Notes: generated by a model not told the origin, from the letters alone. Shown: positions 10,437 through 19,386, numbered from the stretch's first letter. The stretch: 62,666 bases of DNA from Cyanophora paradoxa (GCA_004431415.1 QPMI01000329.1:1-62666); one strand, 5' to 3'. Program-made: numbers and translations.

Positions 10437-13400
10437 TTACACTTAATATGAGACAGGAAACAATTTTTAGTGATATGCGCCACTGCATTGTTCACTCGAT
10501 CCACTGAGATATCGGCGAAATCCAAAGCATCGTAGCACCGACCACAGTGACCGTATTGCTTGCCGTAGCGCTTCTTAATCCAATCCCAAGTGATGTAATC
10601 TTTGTCGTCATACAGTCTGTTCGCAATCCGGTCTTGATCCTTGTAAGTTGCGATTTTTTCGTTCCCGTCGCGCTTGTAAACTATCCAATCTGCATACTCG
10701 TAGCCATTGTGGTAAATCACAACATCACTTAGTCGCGTTGTTCTTGTCAATGCGACGTAAAGCCACTCCTTCGAAACAAAGGGCGCCCCCGCCTCAAACA
10801 CCACCACCCTGTTCCCTTCGCACCGAATCGTATCGCCCTGTATTACGTGACAAGTGTGAGCATACGAAAGAGCGAAATGTTTAACCGCATCAGATTCCAA
10901 CTTGATATGCTCACCGCTCGCAACATCCTCAATAACGAATTCCTTTTCGGAAAAGTTCACAATGTTGTAAGTGAATCCGTTGTGAATCGTGTAACCATTC
11001 TTGACCATGCGCGTCTTTGCGACGATCTTAACGCCGCTCGCGAAAATCGGCACATCTTCCCCGTAGTTCATTCTGTGAAGATTTAGATTCACTTCGGCGC
11101 CCTTCCTATTGGTGTAAACTATCGCGACGTCCGTTTTCTCCAAAGTATCAACCCTCTTGAATTGATACTTTTCGATCACATCAGATACACTCAATCCTTT
11201 CTCGAACAAGTCAGTGTGTATTTTCTCTACTGTTCTGCGATCTTCCACGCTTTCGTGTCGCTTGTTGACTTGTAGTAGCAACTCGTTCTCGAACAGTCGA
11301 TGTAGGATGTCCAAGTAGTATTCTTTCTGGTCTACCGTCATGTCCTGAATCGGTGGGTTCTGGAAGGGATCCCCCGTAGCTATGTAATCCTTGTCGGGGA
11401 ACTGCACACTCATGATGTGATCGAGAGCGGATAACTCGCCAATTTTGAACTGACAGATTTCATCGATTATGATGCAATCGTATTCGACTAATCCGGCTGA
11501 GTTGCCCCCGACGATCTCATCCATTGCGGATTCGTCAATTTTCAGGTGAAGCGCATCGTAGATTGTCTTTACGTTTTTCAAACCTTGTTCTTTCATCTCT
11601 TTCACGCGCTTGTTTGTCGGAACGATGAAAAGCGGGTTTTTGAATCGCTTGCCGTATTCAATTGTCATGTAAGTCTTTCCCACGCCCGGCACGACCCCAA
11701 GTAGAACCCACCGCTTTTGGGTTGCGAGGAGGTCACAGATAGCGAGGGTGTTGAACTCATCGGTTACGGTGTGGCGTTGAAACCCGAACTCCTGAATTTT
11801 AACGAAATCTTCCGATCGCTCAAACCTTCCGCATCGGATGCGCTTGTATTCCAAATCTTTCTTTTCGCCCACGAACTTCTTGTAGAAATTCCTGCATGGC
11901 TTCACACTGAATCGCCCGATATTCTCAAATGCATTTCGGTTAAAGTCTACGGATTCCATGGATCCGATTGCGTAGACACAATCCGTATTCATCGCGAGAG
12001 GATAGATTTGCAATTTTGCGAGTTCTATGCACTTCTCATACATGCACATGCGCATGAGTGAATACATGAGATTGTGGAACGGTAGAAATCCATCAATCAA
12101 TTGCTTTTCCGAAACCTGATTAACGTAGTAAACGTGGGGTTCTGTCATATCGCATTCACTCATAACGAATGTGGTGGGGTCGTAGGTTGTGGGGTCTTTC
12201 CCCAAAAAGTATATCTTCACTTCCCCGCCGTGTTGCTTCTGGAACTCAATCGCATCATCGCGCTTATTAAATACTGTCGTCTTCACCCTGCTATTTTTTT
12301 GCTTCCCAAGTTGACCCGTGTTTGAAACGAGAATCTGTTTCTTATCGGTCGATTCGAGATCGCTCTCTAATACTTGCTTGACTGTGTGACCCGCAAGGTT
12401 ACGAACCAATTTGTATGGCCGTAGAACCCCGGTAATGCGTATGTCGTCCTTTAAGTCGCTGTAATGTTTTTTTAGAACCAAACCGGGGATAACATTGTAG
12501 CGATCACTAACTATCATGCGCTTGTATCTATCATACGTGTTTGCCTCGAACTTGTTCCCGTTCTTGTCCTTCCGCTTGACGAAGTATTTTTCGTTCAGAG
12601 TCACGTAGTAGAAGCTGTATTCTTCGATTTCGTCCGCCGAAGCAATCGAGGCTTTTTTGAACACATCGAACTTGCTCAGAACCGGAACGAACTCAATCAG
12701 ATTCGCGATAATGTGAGGATACGCCTTACACATGTCGACCTCTTTGATGTCTTCGCTGTAATAGATCTCTTCGCGAATTTGTTCATCCAAGTCGAACAGT
12801 CCACGAAGTGCTGTTTGTGATCCGATTTTGAAGGCTGTTTGCGTTTGCTCATTATAGCAACTCTTGTTCGCGGAATTGATCAGAGTGCGATACATCGCCA
12901 AGTTCAGTTTCTCGAATTTTTCGCGATACTCAGCATTTCTGAACTGAATCTCGAAGGCTGTTTCTACTTCGGTGTCTGAACCTGGCGGGGTAATTACTAC
13001 ATCCTTGTCTTCGATCGTGAAGTGAATCTGAGTGATCTTTTTCATGGGCGAGATTGTTGCATGAACTTGATAATTGTGATTCACCACAAATTGTGTAAAC
13101 AATTCATCGAGCGGCGCCCCATAACAAATGCGAATCTTCGACTGATTTTTCAGAGTATCCGAATTCAGAATCTGGACGATCTCATCCGGATTCGAAGCGA
13201 ATTCTTTGTGTCTCCTTTGCTTGATGATCTTGTAACGAGATCCGAGCGAAAGCGTCGTATCTTTCGGCTTTGATCCGTTGAAAGATTGCGTTAGTGATTT
13301 CACATTGTGGTTGAGCAAATACATGTGTTCGTTTTCGATCTTAACGTATGCAACACAGGGAACAAGGTGTTTGTTTCGTGTTTTGGGGTGATAGGTCAAC

Positions 13401-14506
13401 TCAGGGATTACGGTTTTATCGTCTTTCCCAATTGTTACCATTCCCAAGCGTAGCGGTTCGAGAATCTTTGTAACCACTTCCGCGAAAGACACACCCCAAT
13501 CATCCCCTTCAACTGGCGGGCGCCCCCGAACCATCGTAAATAATCCCTCGTATGACCAATCCACTTTCTTGTATTTTCCCTTTTCTTTTGCTTTCGCATA
13601 CGCTGGTGTGAACTGCTGAATAAGAACATCAAACACACACTTCCCGACTTTGAACGCATTGCCTCTAAGAAACATGTCCTGAAAAGTCTTCGCCTCAGGA
13701 TTCATTGCGTAGCGCAAGTAGTTCGAAATGATCATAGGCGCGTGCGTATTGTCCCGAAGAATTTGCTCATTTCTTGGGATGTGCGTTTGGTTATCGGTAG
13801 TAATGATTCGCTCGATTGTCATGATCTCAGGGTAAATGTCCATTTCGACATGGCGAAGGTAACGGAAATCTTGGTTTTGCTTGTTGAAATCGATCACTTG
13901 GAAAATGAAATCGTAGATACGTTCACCCGTCACACAAGGGAATGTGTTAAACGTTCCAAGAATCAGATTAGATGCAACAAGGAAGGCTTCTTTTGTGCAT
14001 TGAACAGCGAGGGGGCGATTGTTGCGAACTCGCTTCGCTTCGATATACGTAATTCCATTCTCGGGGTCGACGACCCGGTTTACGTGCGCGGGGGCTGCCT
14101 CGCCCTCCCTCAATTCCCGAAAGAGTCGAATGTGAATTGTGACCATGTTACCGGGCGAGTTTACAATGAACTCGCGAAGGTCGGTTTTCATCCGATTGAA
14201 CGGATTCGTGTGTGTCTTTGTGTTTCTCTCTGGTCGCTGATTCACCAACTCCTGCGGAACATCAATACGACCCAAGCGGTTAATTTCATCTTCTGTGTTT
14301 TGCTGAGCCTCACCTCTCGCAATGATATCATCAATTGAGAATTCGATGTCGTTTAGTGCGCTTAGTCTCGGTCGTCTGACGAAGGCAAAGTGACCGAATG
14401 CGTTAAATTGCTCTTCATTCATAAACCCATTTCCAAGAGCATAACCAAGCTTCGAAAGAATACTCGCTCTCTTCTTCGCGGATTGGATACTAACTGCGCG
14501 AGGCAT
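10421..14506 (-). CDS. PLV DNA polymerase - SF1 helicase - zinc-finger fusion, 1361 aa
   Basis: This is the likely replication protein. Residues 1-560 have no recognised motif and may hold an exonuclease or terminal-protein-like region. Motif A of a family-B-like polymerase reads EVDMCKAYPHI (Asp591) and motif C reads MNTDCVYAI (Asp842). A superfamily-1 helicase follows: Walker A GVVPGVGKTY (937-946), Walker B IIIDE (1012-1016), GDPFQNPP, VNKRH, a motif V-like SYAHTCHVIQGDT and motif VI-like VALTRTT. The C-terminus has HCGRC followed by a SVDRVNN...NCFLSHIKCN zinc-binding/HNH-like segment (about 1318-1357). It is about twice the size of a simple protein-primed polymerase. It is uninterrupted and overlaps the integrase downstream. 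The polymerase family assignment is less sure than the helicase. Confidence 0.82.
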   Translation of the reverse strand: MPRAVSIQSAKKRASILSKLGYALGNGFMNEEQFNAFGHFAFVRRPRLSALNDIEFSIDDIIARGEAQQNTEDEINRLGRIDVPQELVNQRPERNTKTHTNPFNRMKTDLREFIVNSPGNMVTIHIRLFRELREGEAAPAHVNRVVDPENGITYIEAKRVRNNRPLAVQCTKEAFLVASNLILGTFNTFPCVTGERIYDFIFQVIDFNKQNQDFRYLRHVEMDIYPEIMTIERIITTDNQTHIPRNEQILRDNTHAPMIISNYLRYAMNPEAKTFQDMFLRGNAFKVGKCVFDVLIQQFTPAYAKAKEKGKYKKVDWSYEGLFTMVRGRPPVEGDDWGVSFAEVVTKILEPLRLGMVTIGKDDKTVIPELTYHPKTRNKHLVPCVAYVKIENEHMYLLNHNVKSLTQSFNGSKPKDTTLSLGSRYKIIKQRRHKEFASNPDEIVQILNSDTLKNQSKIRICYGAPLDELFTQFVVNHNYQVHATISPMKKITQIHFTIEDKDVVITPPGSDTEVETAFEIQFRNAEYREKFEKLNLAMYRTLINSANKSCYNEQTQTAFKIGSQTALRGLFDLDEQIREEIYYSEDIKEVDMCKAYPHIIANLIEFVPVLSKFDVFKKASIASADEIEEYSFYYVTLNEKYFVKRKDKNGNKFEANTYDRYKRMIVSDRYNVIPGLVLKKHYSDLKDDIRITGVLRPYKLVRNLAGHTVKQVLESDLESTDKKQILVSNTGQLGKQKNSRVKTTVFNKRDDAIEFQKQHGGEVKIYFLGKDPTTYDPTTFVMSECDMTEPHVYYVNQVSEKQLIDGFLPFHNLMYSLMRMCMYEKCIELAKLQIYPLAMNTDCVYAIGSMESVDFNRNAFENIGRFSVKPCRNFYKKFVGEKKDLEYKRIRCGRFERSEDFVKIQEFGFQRHTVTDEFNTLAICDLLATQKRWVLLGVVPGVGKTYMTIEYGKRFKNPLFIVPTNKRVKEMKEQGLKNVKTIYDALHLKIDESAMDEIVGGNSAGLVEYDCIIIDEICQFKIGELSALDHIMSVQFPDKDYIATGDPFQNPPIQDMTVDQKEYYLDILHRLFENELLLQVNKRHESVEDRRTVEKIHTDLFEKGLSVSDVIEKYQFKRVDTLEKTDVAIVYTNRKGAEVNLNLHRMNYGEDVPIFASGVKIVAKTRMVKNGYTIHNGFTYNIVNFSEKEFVIEDVASGEHIKLESDAVKHFALSYAHTCHVIQGDTIRCEGNRVVVFEAGAPFVSKEWLYVALTRTTRLSDVVIYHNGYEYADWIVYKRDGNEKIATYKDQDRIANRLYDDKDYITWDWIKKRYGKQYGHCGRCYDALDFADISVDRVNNAVAHITKNCFLSHIKCNCAAQ

Positions 14507-14741
14507 TTCGTTGGCGCTTTTCTTATTCTATACAAATAAATTTATTCTTTAAGTGATTTTATTTTACGGCGTCATTTTTTGACCGTTGCATTTTAGCGAT
14601 CAGACAAGAAAATTAGAAAAATAACAAAGGGTCGACCATCATACAATGGTTCTAAAAATAATACAAACAAGATTTATTACGATTAAGCGCGGTTGCGCTC
14701 GCGCTGGGTTCTCAGGGCAAACGCGCTGAGAAAAAACAATT
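14507..14741. promoter_or_regulatory. Upstream region of the polymerase-helicase gene
   Basis: AT-rich 235-bp gap between two leftward genes. It contains the shared motif CGTCATTTTTTG (see 14568-14581). The left part, next to the polymerase start, has TATACAAATAAATTTATT. A GC-rich inverted patch (GCGCGGTTGCGCTCGCGC) lies near the downstream end of the next gene and could mark its 3' end. Confidence 0.4.
14568..14581 (-). promoter_or_regulatory. Shared upstream motif, copy 1 (CAAAAAATGACG on the coding strand)
   Basis: GGCGTCATTTTTTG, about 62 bp upstream of the polymerase start. The same core occurs upstream of two other leftward genes (15072-15085 and 19387-19399) and was not found elsewhere in the element. 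Copies 1 and 2 also share a following ACCGTT. Candidate virus promoter element. Confidence 0.45.
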
Positions 14742-14996
14742 TCAGAAGTAGATCGAAGGGCGCCCCCGATTTGAGTGCGGAACCCCATAAAGGTATTTAA
14801 TGTAACACACCGCGTTCGCGACGTATTGGCGTTGTGAACTATCGACTATCTTCATCGCTCGGTAACACTCGTCGGTGTCGTATAATTCCTTCATCTGTTT
14901 CGAAAGTCTGTTGCTATACTTTTTCAGATACTCACGACCCTTTTCGGTCTTGCGGTAACGGTAAATTGCGCGCTTCTGTGCTTCGCTAATCGGCAT
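14742..14996 (-). CDS. Small basic PLV protein, 84 aa
   Basis: Function unknown. I chose the ATG at 14994-14996. The longer frame upstream crosses the shared promoter motif and a low-quality leader. The N-terminus MPISEAQKRAIYRYRKTEKG is strongly basic and helical, as in DNA-binding or histone-like viral proteins. The middle is rich in Tyr and Lys, and the C-terminus is NRGRPSIYF. It lies upstream of the polymerase with its own copy of the CGTCATTTTTTG motif about 76 bp before the start, so it is probably transcribed separately. A packaging or regulatory DNA-binding role is inference only. Confidence 0.6.
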   Translation of the reverse strand: MPISEAQKRAIYRYRKTEKGREYLKKYSNRLSKQMKELYDTDECYRAMKIVDSSQRQYVANAVCYIKYLYGVPHSNRGRPSIYF

Positions 14997-15071
14997 CGTG
15001 CTTTGTCCTCTTCTGTTATATAACAAGAAATCTTTAAGTCCTTTTTGTTGTTGGTATATACTTTTTGAAAT

Positions 15072-15085
15072 GCCGTCATTTTTTG
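15072..15085 (-). promoter_or_regulatory. Shared upstream motif, copy 2
   Basis: GCCGTCATTTTTTG followed by CACCGTT, about 76 bp upstream of the 84-aa gene and matching the motif before the polymerase gene. Confidence 0.45.
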
Positions 15086-15203
15086 CACCGTTTTGAAAGA
15101 AAGATGCCGGAAAAATAAATCGAAGTGTCCCCGATTGTCTACTTGTCGGTCGCAAGTTTCCACGAATGAACCCCGTAGAACAGGTGATAAAAGCGCGATA
15201 TAC

Positions 15204-15413
15204 ATGGATATCACATTTTTCTACAACGCCACCCAAAAAAAAATGAGTAACGTGAGCCTACGCGAATGGATTGTTTACGTAGCGCTACATTTGAACAAGA
15301 AATTTTTTAACGGTAAAATGATCATTAAGGGTTTTAAAACCTCCGGTAACCGGGGCGGATCCCAAGTTTTGCGAACCCCGAAACCATGGGGGCGGCGGAG
15401 GGAACCGATGTAA
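15204..15413 (+). CDS. Possible small PLV protein, 69 aa
   Basis: A rightward frame starting MDITFFYNATQ, with an amphipathic centre (SLREWIVYVALHLNKKFF) and a basic tail (WGRRREPM). It starts in the 337-bp gap between two leftward genes and overlaps the 3' end of the 252-aa gene by 80 bp in convergent orientation. The part outside the overlap reads like real protein; the overlapping part may be only the shadow of the other gene. No family recognised. If it is not coding, the gap holds only the upstream region of the 84-aa gene. Confidence 0.3.
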   Translation: MDITFFYNATQKKMSNVSLREWIVYVALHLNKKFFNGKMIIKGFKTSGNRGGSQVLRTPKPWGRRREPM

Positions 15414-16092
15414 TGGGGTCGGCTTGCGAAGTGGCGACCCGAAGTAAACTCTTATTCATTACCGGTAAATCGGTCTTGTTACTCTCCGCGTAATCGATGG
15501 TCTTAGCGATTAATTCAATTGGTGTATTTTGCGCGGTTGTGATTGGATCGGGAAGAACGTCGAACGTGACATCCGGTTTCTTTTCGACCTTCTCTTTCGT
15601 GATCTGCTGTTCGAGAATCTTGTTCTCTAACGCGGACTCGTTCGCAATCCCTTGAACCATTTTTTTGGCGTCCTGGTATTTGACCGATTTAAGACCGCCC
15701 GTTTTCAAGCGGATAAAGTAACGATTGCGGTTATCCTTCTCAGAGTATGTCGAATAAAGTCGCTCGCCGCCATCGAGAAGCTTTAAAAGCGTGGCGGATG
15801 GTAAAAGTTTCTCTTTGGTCTTCTCTCTGAAATGCTTTCGCTTCTTGGGCATTCGATTCAGTGGAACCTGGTCAATCAAAGCGTTATCGTCGTTCGCATT
15901 ATCGGTTGGTGTTGCTGTGTGCTGGTTCATCATTTTGTGGATGTCCTTGTCAAGATCACCTGTTCCAAGTGCTGCTGTTCCTTTGGATTTCTTGCCCCAA
16001 TTCCTTCCTGTCTTTCCCTCTGTTATCCTATCTGCATCTGCAACTGGTTTAGCCAAGAAATTCTTGGGTTGGGTTTTCCTGGATCCTGACAT
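15334..16092 (-). CDS. PLV protein of unknown function, 252 aa
   Basis: I do not recognise a domain. It is polar and Lys-rich, with low-complexity stretches (KKRKHFREKTKEKLLP), one compact central patch (ERLYSTYSEKDNRNRYFIRLKTGG), a predicted helical segment and a Pro/Ser-rich C-terminus. It ends 25 bp from the penton gene in the same orientation, so the two are probably co-expressed and a virion role is plausible. The N-terminal third (about 15905-16092) belongs to a CpG-depleted tract that also covers the penton gene, while the rest has ordinary CpG frequency. The gene therefore straddles a compositional boundary. Confidence 0.6.
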   Translation of the reverse strand: MSGSRKTQPKNFLAKPVADADRITEGKTGRNWGKKSKGTAALGTGDLDKDIHKMMNQHTATPTDNANDDNALIDQVPLNRMPKKRKHFREKTKEKLLPSATLLKLLDGGERLYSTYSEKDNRNRYFIRLKTGGLKSVKYQDAKKMVQGIANESALENKILEQQITKEKVEKKPDVTFDVLPDPITTAQNTPIELIAKTIDYAESNKTDLPVMNKSLLRVATSQADPITSVPSAAPMVSGFAKLGIRPGYRRF

Positions 16093-16116
16093 TTGATATA
16101 TGCAAAGATATATTTT

Positions 16117-17010
16117 TTACAGATATGACCTACAAAATGGAATGAATGCCTCTTCGAAATCTTGTATCACCTTTTGAAGGGATCTCTTGGTTAGTTCCTT
16201 CTCATCCTCAGTCACAACTTCCAATGTCATACTCCAATCAGTTGTAATGTCTGCTGTGTTACCATTCCAATAAGAAAGTCTTACATCCATTGCTTCAAGT
16301 TCCACCAAGCCATTCTGTTCATGGGTGATCATTGCATTATTTGAAGAATCATATCTAAGCAAACTACCAACTGTCTTGTCAATCTCAATTTTAGCAAGAG
16401 CATTATTGTCTTTAATGTTATTGCTCACATACTTGCCTTTCAGTTGTGCAATGTGAAGTAGTAGGTATGAATTAAATAGAAGGTCTAATGGTATTTCACT
16501 GTCTATGTAGTGTGTGTATGTGTATGATCCAATGGTAACACTCCCATCTAAAAGTGTTGAGGGGTATACTTTGTTTGCATCTTTAAACCCAAGGAAATTT
16601 GCAAGAATCTTACTTCCAATAGTGATGCTGAATTCAACTTCACACATTAATCTTAAAAACATAGTAATGGGATCATAAGTAACATAGAAGTGTTTGGTGT
16701 AGGTTCCACTGGGACTTTGGGAATAGTTCTGTGATCCAATCTTAGCAATTAGGTAATTCACTAAACTGTCTGTTGTGTATGAACCTTTTGCAATAATATT
16801 ATGTCTGTTCTTTGTGCTTCCTGCTGCATCTTTGGTAGATGTGGTAAGTGATCCTGCTTCTGCAAGGTTGTAAATGTTATTGAACATTTCGAAATTGGTA
16901 ACTCTGCATGCTTTTACCTTTTGAATTGCATGGGGAAGTTTGTAGAGAAATTCGGATGGAGTTCCGTTTTCGCGATCTCTCGAATCAATATTAATATAAT
17001 AACGCGTCAT
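16117..17010 (-). CDS. PLV minor capsid (penton-like) protein, 297 aa
   Basis: The N-terminus YYINIDSRDRENGTPSEFLY matches the conserved opening of penton/minor capsid proteins in virophages, PLVs and Polintons. It continues with a beta-rich body (YTYTHYIDSEIPLDLLF; GLVELEAMDVRLSYWNG) expected of a jelly roll. Length fits the family. It is transcribed away from the major capsid gene across a 52-bp gap, the usual capsid-gene pairing. Composition is odd: between 15905 and 16951 I count only two CpG dinucleotides, against several per 60 bp in the flanking capsid and polymerase genes. The reading frame is nevertheless intact. I suspect acquisition from a related virus with different base composition. 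Confidence 0.78.
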   Translation of the reverse strand: MTRYYINIDSRDRENGTPSEFLYKLPHAIQKVKACRVTNFEMFNNIYNLAEAGSLTTSTKDAAGSTKNRHNIIAKGSYTTDSLVNYLIAKIGSQNYSQSPSGTYTKHFYVTYDPITMFLRLMCEVEFSITIGSKILANFLGFKDANKVYPSTLLDGSVTIGSYTYTHYIDSEIPLDLLFNSYLLLHIAQLKGKYVSNNIKDNNALAKIEIDKTVGSLLRYDSSNNAMITHEQNGLVELEAMDVRLSYWNGNTADITTDWSMTLEVVTEDEKELTKRSLQKVIQDFEEAFIPFCRSYL

Positions 17011-17062
17011 TCTGTTTATTATTGTAATTTAAAAATTTCTTGTTGTATTGTAAACAGCGAAA
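17011..17062. promoter_or_regulatory. Divergent promoter region between penton and major capsid genes
   Basis: 52 bp of AT-rich sequence (TTTATTATTGTAATTTAAAAA, then TTGTATTGTAAACAG) separates the two start codons. Both capsid genes must be expressed from it. The CGTCATTTTTTG motif seen before the other genes is absent, so early and late genes may use different signals (inference). Confidence 0.5.
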
Positions 17063-18289
17063 ATGGCGCTAAGTGGAACAACTCTTAAAGAACTACTTGT
17101 GACTCCCGGTTCGGATCAAGTGTATTTATCTCCTGGTCTTCAAATCGGAACCAATCCCAAGTATAAACCGTTTTTAGAGCAAGTCCGCCCTCGTGGTAAC
17201 ACTTTCGGATTCAAAACAACCGCTTACTTTGATCTACCGCGTAAGCAACTTCTGAGCGGTGTTAGTCTCAATTTTAAGGTCACAACGGGTGGCGCCGTTC
17301 AATGCGTAATGCCCAATGGTGGTTCGTCGTTTATTTCCGAAGTCCGCTTCGTTCACGGTGGGTTTAAATACATTATTCCCGGCGATTGGATTACAGTTAA
17401 TGCGCTCGTCGATAACGACCACGCCACAATGGCGAGCATGTTTGTTTCGCTGGGTTACTACTCTGAGAACAACCGAAACAGCACCGATAAGACCTGGGAA
17501 TATGTCGTTAAAATTCCGGCGCAATTCTGGGATGATGCGTATTTCCCACTTTGCGTTCTTGCCGATATGCCTACGATTGAGGTCGACTTCCGCGAAGCTG
17601 CGGTAGTTCAGGTTCCCGAGGGCGGAAAGGTTGCTATGAACGACTGCGCCCTCATCTGTCAATTCGTTAACATCGCCTCCCCCGAGGCGGAAGCGCTACT
17701 GAAAATGGCGAACGAACAAGGGGGCATTCGCATCCCAATTACCGAAGTGATTCAGAAGCGAACTCGATCTCTCAAAACCGCCGATGCGGGTGAATCTGTC
17801 GAGGTTTCGCTTGCGAATGTTTCCGGTCTTGTTCACAGCATTCTCATGACAGTGCGCGAAGTGAACAAACTTAACAAATACACGCATTCAGATTTCGAGG
17901 GTTACGAAGGAAATGTTAGGATTGATCAATTCCAAATCTTCCACAATAACCGTTCTCTTGACATCTCGAACCGACCGATTAGCGGGTTCCTTTCGGCTGT
18001 GAACCACATCCCCTCGCATTACAAGGGAACTACCGTAGGTAATGTAAACTTCGGATTCCAAGGCGGCAATGTTTACGGGATCGTTCTTTCGAAGTCCGGT
18101 AAGGATTCCCTGCACAACTCTGTCATGGGTTACCAAGATTTCTTCAACTCTTCGAGTTCCTACATGGATCTCACAGTTTCCGGTTGCACTGATGCTGCAC
18201 CTGTTGTTGTTGACATTTACGCACTTCGCCACAACGTTCTCGTTCTCAACGGCTATAATATTTCTACGCTTAAAGTAAGTAACTTCTAA
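17063..18289 (+). CDS. PLV major capsid protein, 408 aa
   Basis: Predicted double-jelly-roll capsid protein forming the virion shell. Evidence: position beside the penton gene and upstream of the packaging ATPase; length; a Gly/Asn/Ser-rich beta-strand composition; an N-terminal RPRGNTFGFKTTAYFDLPRK segment; and a C-terminal hydrophobic strand (DIYALRHNVLVLNGYNIS) like those ending many PLV and NCLDV capsid proteins. The frame is intact with a clear start just after the divergent promoter. It was assigned from context and general character rather than a diagnostic motif, so a structure prediction would settle it. Confidence 0.75.
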   Translation: MALSGTTLKELLVTPGSDQVYLSPGLQIGTNPKYKPFLEQVRPRGNTFGFKTTAYFDLPRKQLLSGVSLNFKVTTGGAVQCVMPNGGSSFISEVRFVHGGFKYIIPGDWITVNALVDNDHATMASMFVSLGYYSENNRNSTDKTWEYVVKIPAQFWDDAYFPLCVLADMPTIEVDFREAAVVQVPEGGKVAMNDCALICQFVNIASPEAEALLKMANEQGGIRIPITEVIQKRTRSLKTADAGESVEVSLANVSGLVHSILMTVREVNKLNKYTHSDFEGYEGNVRIDQFQIFHNNRSLDISNRPISGFLSAVNHIPSHYKGTTVGNVNFGFQGGNVYGIVLSKSGKDSLHNSVMGYQDFFNSSSSYMDLTVSGCTDAAPVVVDIYALRHNVLVLNGYNISTLKVSNF

Positions 18290-18339
18290 GCGAGTGGTGT
18301 GGGTTATTGGCTTAATCGTTTTTTTATGGGATTACTGTA

Positions 18340-19097
18340 ATGGATAACACAGTAGACCTAAACGATATACCGGAATTCGAGCCGAACAGAACAATTAAAA
18401 TACCTACGCGAATCTTAAATTGTGGACGCTCCAACACTGGTAAGACAATGTTCACTAAATATTTACTTTACGAATTACGCGATAAAATCGATCAGATCGT
18501 AGTTTTTAGTTCGACTGCGTTTACGGGTCAATTTAGAGACATCACCCATCCCGATAATATTTACGAGGAATGGAATGATGATTTAGTTTTAAGATTGATC
18601 AGCATGCAAAAAAAAGAATCGAGAACAACGAGAAACGCCACAATTTAGTTTTGATTCTTGATGACATGATAGGTTCCACACTGGACATGCATAATAATGC
18701 TGTGTTATCTAAATTGGTAACGAGTGGACGCCATTATTCGATTTCGGTTATTTTTAATGTCCAACGTATATGTTCTATTTCTACTACCATTCGTCGTAAT
18801 GTGGAATTCGTTGTATTTTTTAATATTCTTGGGAACGAAAAAGAGTTTAACTGCGCTTACGATGAATACAATGGTGGAATGGATAAGAAAACTTACAAAG
18901 AATTACATCGCCTGTGGGGATATAATTATCAAACTGTAATCGCAAGTTTGCAAGGTTATGACATAAAAACTTACACAGATCGCGCGATTTTGACAGATGA
19001 TGACATGAACGGTTTTAGGAAGTTTATGAGACGAAGAGCGATAAAAAGGAGTGGTGGAGCGAGAATTAGTAGGGAACCGACAACGATTACAGTTTAG
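18340..19097 (+). CDS. PLV packaging ATPase (A32/FtsK-HerA type), split by a frameshift
   Basis: Motor for packaging viral DNA into capsids. The first frame (18340-18648) carries Walker A GRSNTGKT. The second (coding from about 18610 to 19097) carries Walker B ILDDMIG, then SGRHYSISVIFNVQ (sensor-like) and a basic C-terminus. The frames join at an A8 run near 18607. In the upstream frame it reads CAA AAA AAA G, and a -1 slip there enters the downstream frame exactly, upstream of Walker B. It may be programmed -1 frameshifting (A AAA AAA G is a good slippery heptamer), a real one-base mutation, or a sequencing error. The related fragment at 27494 has no break here. It ends overlapping the small leftward ORF. 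Confidence 0.82.
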
Positions 19098-19359
19098 GAT
19101 TGCTTTTTGGCTTCGAGTTTCATTCTCAGTCTCAGTCTTGCGAAGTTGGAATCGTGGCGGGCTTCCGCTAATTTGAGGTTTTCATGATACGTATACGAGC
19201 GTTCAGCGTTCAAGTCTTTCTGGCGGAACTCTGAACTTGCGAAAGATTGCAACCGGTTAAACGTGTGAATGCGCGACGCCCGATTTCTTTGTTTTTCTCG
19301 TCTTCTGAAAGATCAAGGTTGACCCCGATAAGATCGAAATATTCTTTTGGGATACTCAT
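19094..19359 (-). pseudogene. Small frameshifted PLV ORF, about 88 codons
   Basis: From the ATG at 19357-19359 the protein starts MSIPKEYFDLIGVNLDLSED and stops early. A different frame beginning near 19245 continues with a charged helical segment (FRQKDLNAERSYTYHENLK) to a TAA at 19094-19096. The span is 266 bp, one base short of a whole number of codons, so a single deletion explains it. It has its own CGTCATTTTTTG motif 27 bp upstream and ends convergently with the ATPase stop. Both halves read like real protein. Function unknown. Confidence 0.5.
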
Positions 19360-19386
19360 GGTTAGCAATCATTTTTTCGGTGCAAC

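Noticed and set aside
11717-14338. Rightward ORFs of 74-198 aa inside the polymerase-helicase gene
   Set aside because: Antisense to a motif-rich 1361-aa frame, with no family character.
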